Origin: Rivularia sp034931125
GTDB lineage: Bacteria > Cyanobacteriota > Cyanobacteriia > Cyanobacteriales > Nostocaceae
NCBI RefSeq assembly: GCF_034931125.1
Contig: NZ_JAYGHM010000005.1
Location: 1 to 64,000, forward strand
Direction: 5' to 3'
Length of the DNA stretch: 64,000 nt
Below the pieces are notes generated by a model. The model was not told the origin of the DNA and did no database searches. It saw only the letters and a program-made list of their open reading frames with translations. Below, one piece after another: positions 62,723 through 64,000 of the stretch. The position numbers and the translations under genes are program-made. Position 1 is the first letter of the stretch. Each line of letters starts with the position of its first letter.

Positions 62723-63613
62723 TTAATTCAGTAGCGGTAATAGCAGGGTGATAAAGTAATAAACTAATGGAGCAGTAAAAATATAGCTGTCGGTACGGTC
62801 TAGAATTCCTCCATGACCGGGAATCAGGTCTCCTGAGTCTTTAACACCTGCATCACGTTTGAGCATGGATTCAGTTAAGTCACCTAAAAGACTGGCGATA
62901 CCAATGAGCGAACCTAATGCGGCACCCGTCAGATAAAATTTCGGTAAATCAATGTAGTAAGCTGCTGCAATTCCGACTACAATACTTGCCGTAATTCCAA
63001 AAATTGCTCCCTCTACAGTTTTCTTCGGACTAATACCAGATAAAGGTGTTTTACCAAAATATTTACCTACGAAATAAGCGCCGATATCGGCAGCCCAGAT
63101 ACACATAAAAGTAAGTAAAGTTGCACCTAAACCTAATGGTAAAGCGGAAAAATTGTCTCTCCCGATAAATGCCGTAAGGGAAGATGGAATGTAACCTCCT
63201 AAAGGTATATTGCTGAAATTTGCCGTATCGATCGCTCGCAAGCGTACCCAGTAGCTAGGCAAATATCCCGTATAGAACAAGCCGAGGATTGAAGCGGAAA
63301 TATCGGCAATTGATGCCATCTTCGGCTGAAACAACAGATAAAAGCAAATAAATGTACCGGCTACAGGCATTACAGCGTCAGCTAAATTGCTATTTAGTGT
63401 ACAAATTACGAGCAAAACTTGGCTGACAACCATTGTAATCTTCGCTGCTGGAGCTATGCCTTTGGCTCGTACTAAATTAAAATATTCTCGCTGCCCTAAA
63501 AAGATGATGATGACATATAAAAATGTGAAATACCATCCTCCCAGCATAGTGGCACCTAAAGCTAGAGCGATCGCAATAATTCCACTTAAAATCCGAGACA
63601 AAGACATAGACAA
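62723..63613 (-). CDS. cdsA: Phosphatidate cytidylyltransferase
   Basis: A 296-residue integral membrane enzyme making CDP-diacylglycerol, the branch point for phosphatidylglycerol synthesis in the membrane. About eight hydrophobic helices are followed by the CDP-alcohol-type signature KRDAGVKDSGDLIPGHGGILDRTDS near residue 255. The Asp/Lys-bearing GISPKKTVEGAIFG stretch is also conserved. Length is normal. A heptamer array (about 63616-63652) lies directly upstream of the start codon and leaves little room for a ribosome-binding site. Confidence 0.95.
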   Translation of the reverse strand: MSMSLSRILSGIIAIALALGATMLGGWYFTFLYVIIIFLGQREYFNLVRAKGIAPAAKITMVVSQVLLVICTLNSNLADAVMPVAGTFICFYLLFQPKMASIADISASILGLFYTGYLPSYWVRLRAIDTANFSNIPLGGYIPSSLTAFIGRDNFSALPLGLGATLLTFMCIWAADIGAYFVGKYFGKTPLSGISPKKTVEGAIFGITASIVVGIAAAYYIDLPKFYLTGAALGSLIGIASLLGDLTESMLKRDAGVKDSGDLIPGHGGILDRTDSYIFTAPLVYYFITLLLPLLN

Positions 63614-63839
63614 TAGAATTTTAGATTTTAGATTTTGGATTTTAGATTTTGCTTAAAGGTGGTGTAAATGTTCTTCCCCCCATTTCCTGCACCAGATTTT
63701 ACAAATACATGAGTAGCAACAATTGTTAGAACATTTCTCAATTCCCAATCAATCTAATTTTTCGCCGGTGAGGATAAAAATTGGGTTTAGGGCAGTGAAG
63801 ATTTGGCTAAAACCCCGTGTTTAGAGACGATTAACCGCT

Positions 63840-64000
63840 CTATTGCACAACTTCAACGTTTCTCGCTTGCATGGGGAAGCTTTGGGGAATAGCATACAGA
63901 CTTTCCACATTAGCAGATGTTGCTACCATTCGACCATGATAAGGCAAGTACTTCCACACTGTTTGTAGGATTTCCGTAACAAAGCGTCCTCCTTCAACAT
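63840..64000 (-). CDS. 3' end of a CbiT-like precorrin methyltransferase (partial)
   Basis: The last 52 codons and stop of a minus-strand gene that enters from the right edge. The reading is VEGGRFVTEILQTVWKYLPY, then HGRMVATSANVESLYAIPQS and FPMQARNVEVVQ-stop. This matches the C-terminal strand-helix region of CbiT/CobL-type decarboxylating precorrin-6 C15 methyltransferases of cobalamin synthesis, where residues such as GGR and the final ARNVEVVQ strand are typical. Only the C-terminus is visible, so the assignment is moderate. The spacer to cdsA (63614-63839) holds the heptamer array and no other gene. Confidence 0.65.
   Translation of the reverse strand, partial: VEGGRFVTEILQTVWKYLPYHGRMVATSANVESLYAIPQSFPMQARNVEVVQ

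Noticed and set aside
1..64000. tRNA, rRNA or tmRNA genes
   Set aside because: Intergenic regions were read for cloverleaf-like arms and conserved rRNA stretches. Nothing convincing was found, although a covariance-model scan was not possible here.

Overview
This window is chromosomal DNA from a filamentous, gliding cyanobacterium of the heterocystous (Nostocales-type) group. The evidence is a complete hmp hormogonium-motility chemotaxis locus, a cyanoexosortase B locus, IctB, HemJ, a PatA-like response regulator and a candidate cyanobacteriochrome kinase. The DNA also carries many HIP1 octamers (GCGATCGC), is AT-rich with TAA/TAG-rich intergenic stretches, and holds many heptanucleotide and palindromic interspersed repeats. 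No rRNA, tRNA, CRISPR array, intact insertion sequence or prophage was seen. Two runs of N (34524-34612 and 49203-49239) are assembly gaps, and both lie inside tandem repeats.

Layout. 1-7 kb, all on the minus strand: a surface polysaccharide/sorting locus with a DegT-family aminotransferase, cyanoexosortase B, its EpsI-like partner, a Wza-like export protein and a Wzc-like polymerisation protein. 7.7-15.4 kb: a GAF protein resembling a histidine kinase but lacking the phospho-acceptor His, ictB, a LuxR-type response regulator, a PaO-like Rieske oxygenase divergent from hemJ, and a four-CxxC protein of unknown role. 15.5-20.6 kb: a two-gene amino-acid ABC importer, a peptidoglycan-binding protein, ung and tilS. 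20.7-33.4 kb: hmpF divergent from hmpA-B-C-D-E, the chemotaxis-like system that steers type IV pilus motility of hormogonia. Its CheA (HmpE) has an acidic linker with nine tandem 17-18 residue repeats.

33.5-41.7 kb is repeat-rich. It holds a deoxyribosyltransferase-like gene, an 18-bp satellite array within a cluster of palindromes, a prolyl oligopeptidase, two overlapping small ORFs bracketed by two nearly identical 207-bp direct repeats, and an M16 double-domain peptidase. 41.7-50.6 kb: a Uma2-type nuclease, an amidase-glucosaminidase with an unusual zinc-ligand position, dnaG, a pentapeptide protein, a YraN-type protein, queA and a TPR protein. 51-58 kb: an RCK-pore-RCK channel, a MEKHLA protein, a REC-GAF-histidine kinase whose GAF has both cysteines of a DXCF cyanobacteriochrome, a pentapeptide-RidA fusion and a Nudix hydrolase. 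58-64 kb: malQ, a RodZ-like protein, an RsuA/RluB-family pseudouridine synthase, a DUF2993 protein, cdsA and the 3' end of a CbiT-like methyltransferase.

Several parts fit a surface-gliding, light-guided lifestyle: export and sorting of surface polymers, the Hmp system with HmpF, and a candidate photoreceptor kinase. The least explained features are non-coding. They are a 123-124 bp MITE with compensatory stem changes, a 207-bp repeat family, an 18-bp satellite with 72-bp higher-order periodicity, and heptamer repeats that supply the last codons of some genes. I did not find a clearly new multi-gene system. The best candidates are the repeat-bracketed ORF pair, the REC-first DXCF kinase and the pentapeptide-RidA fusion.
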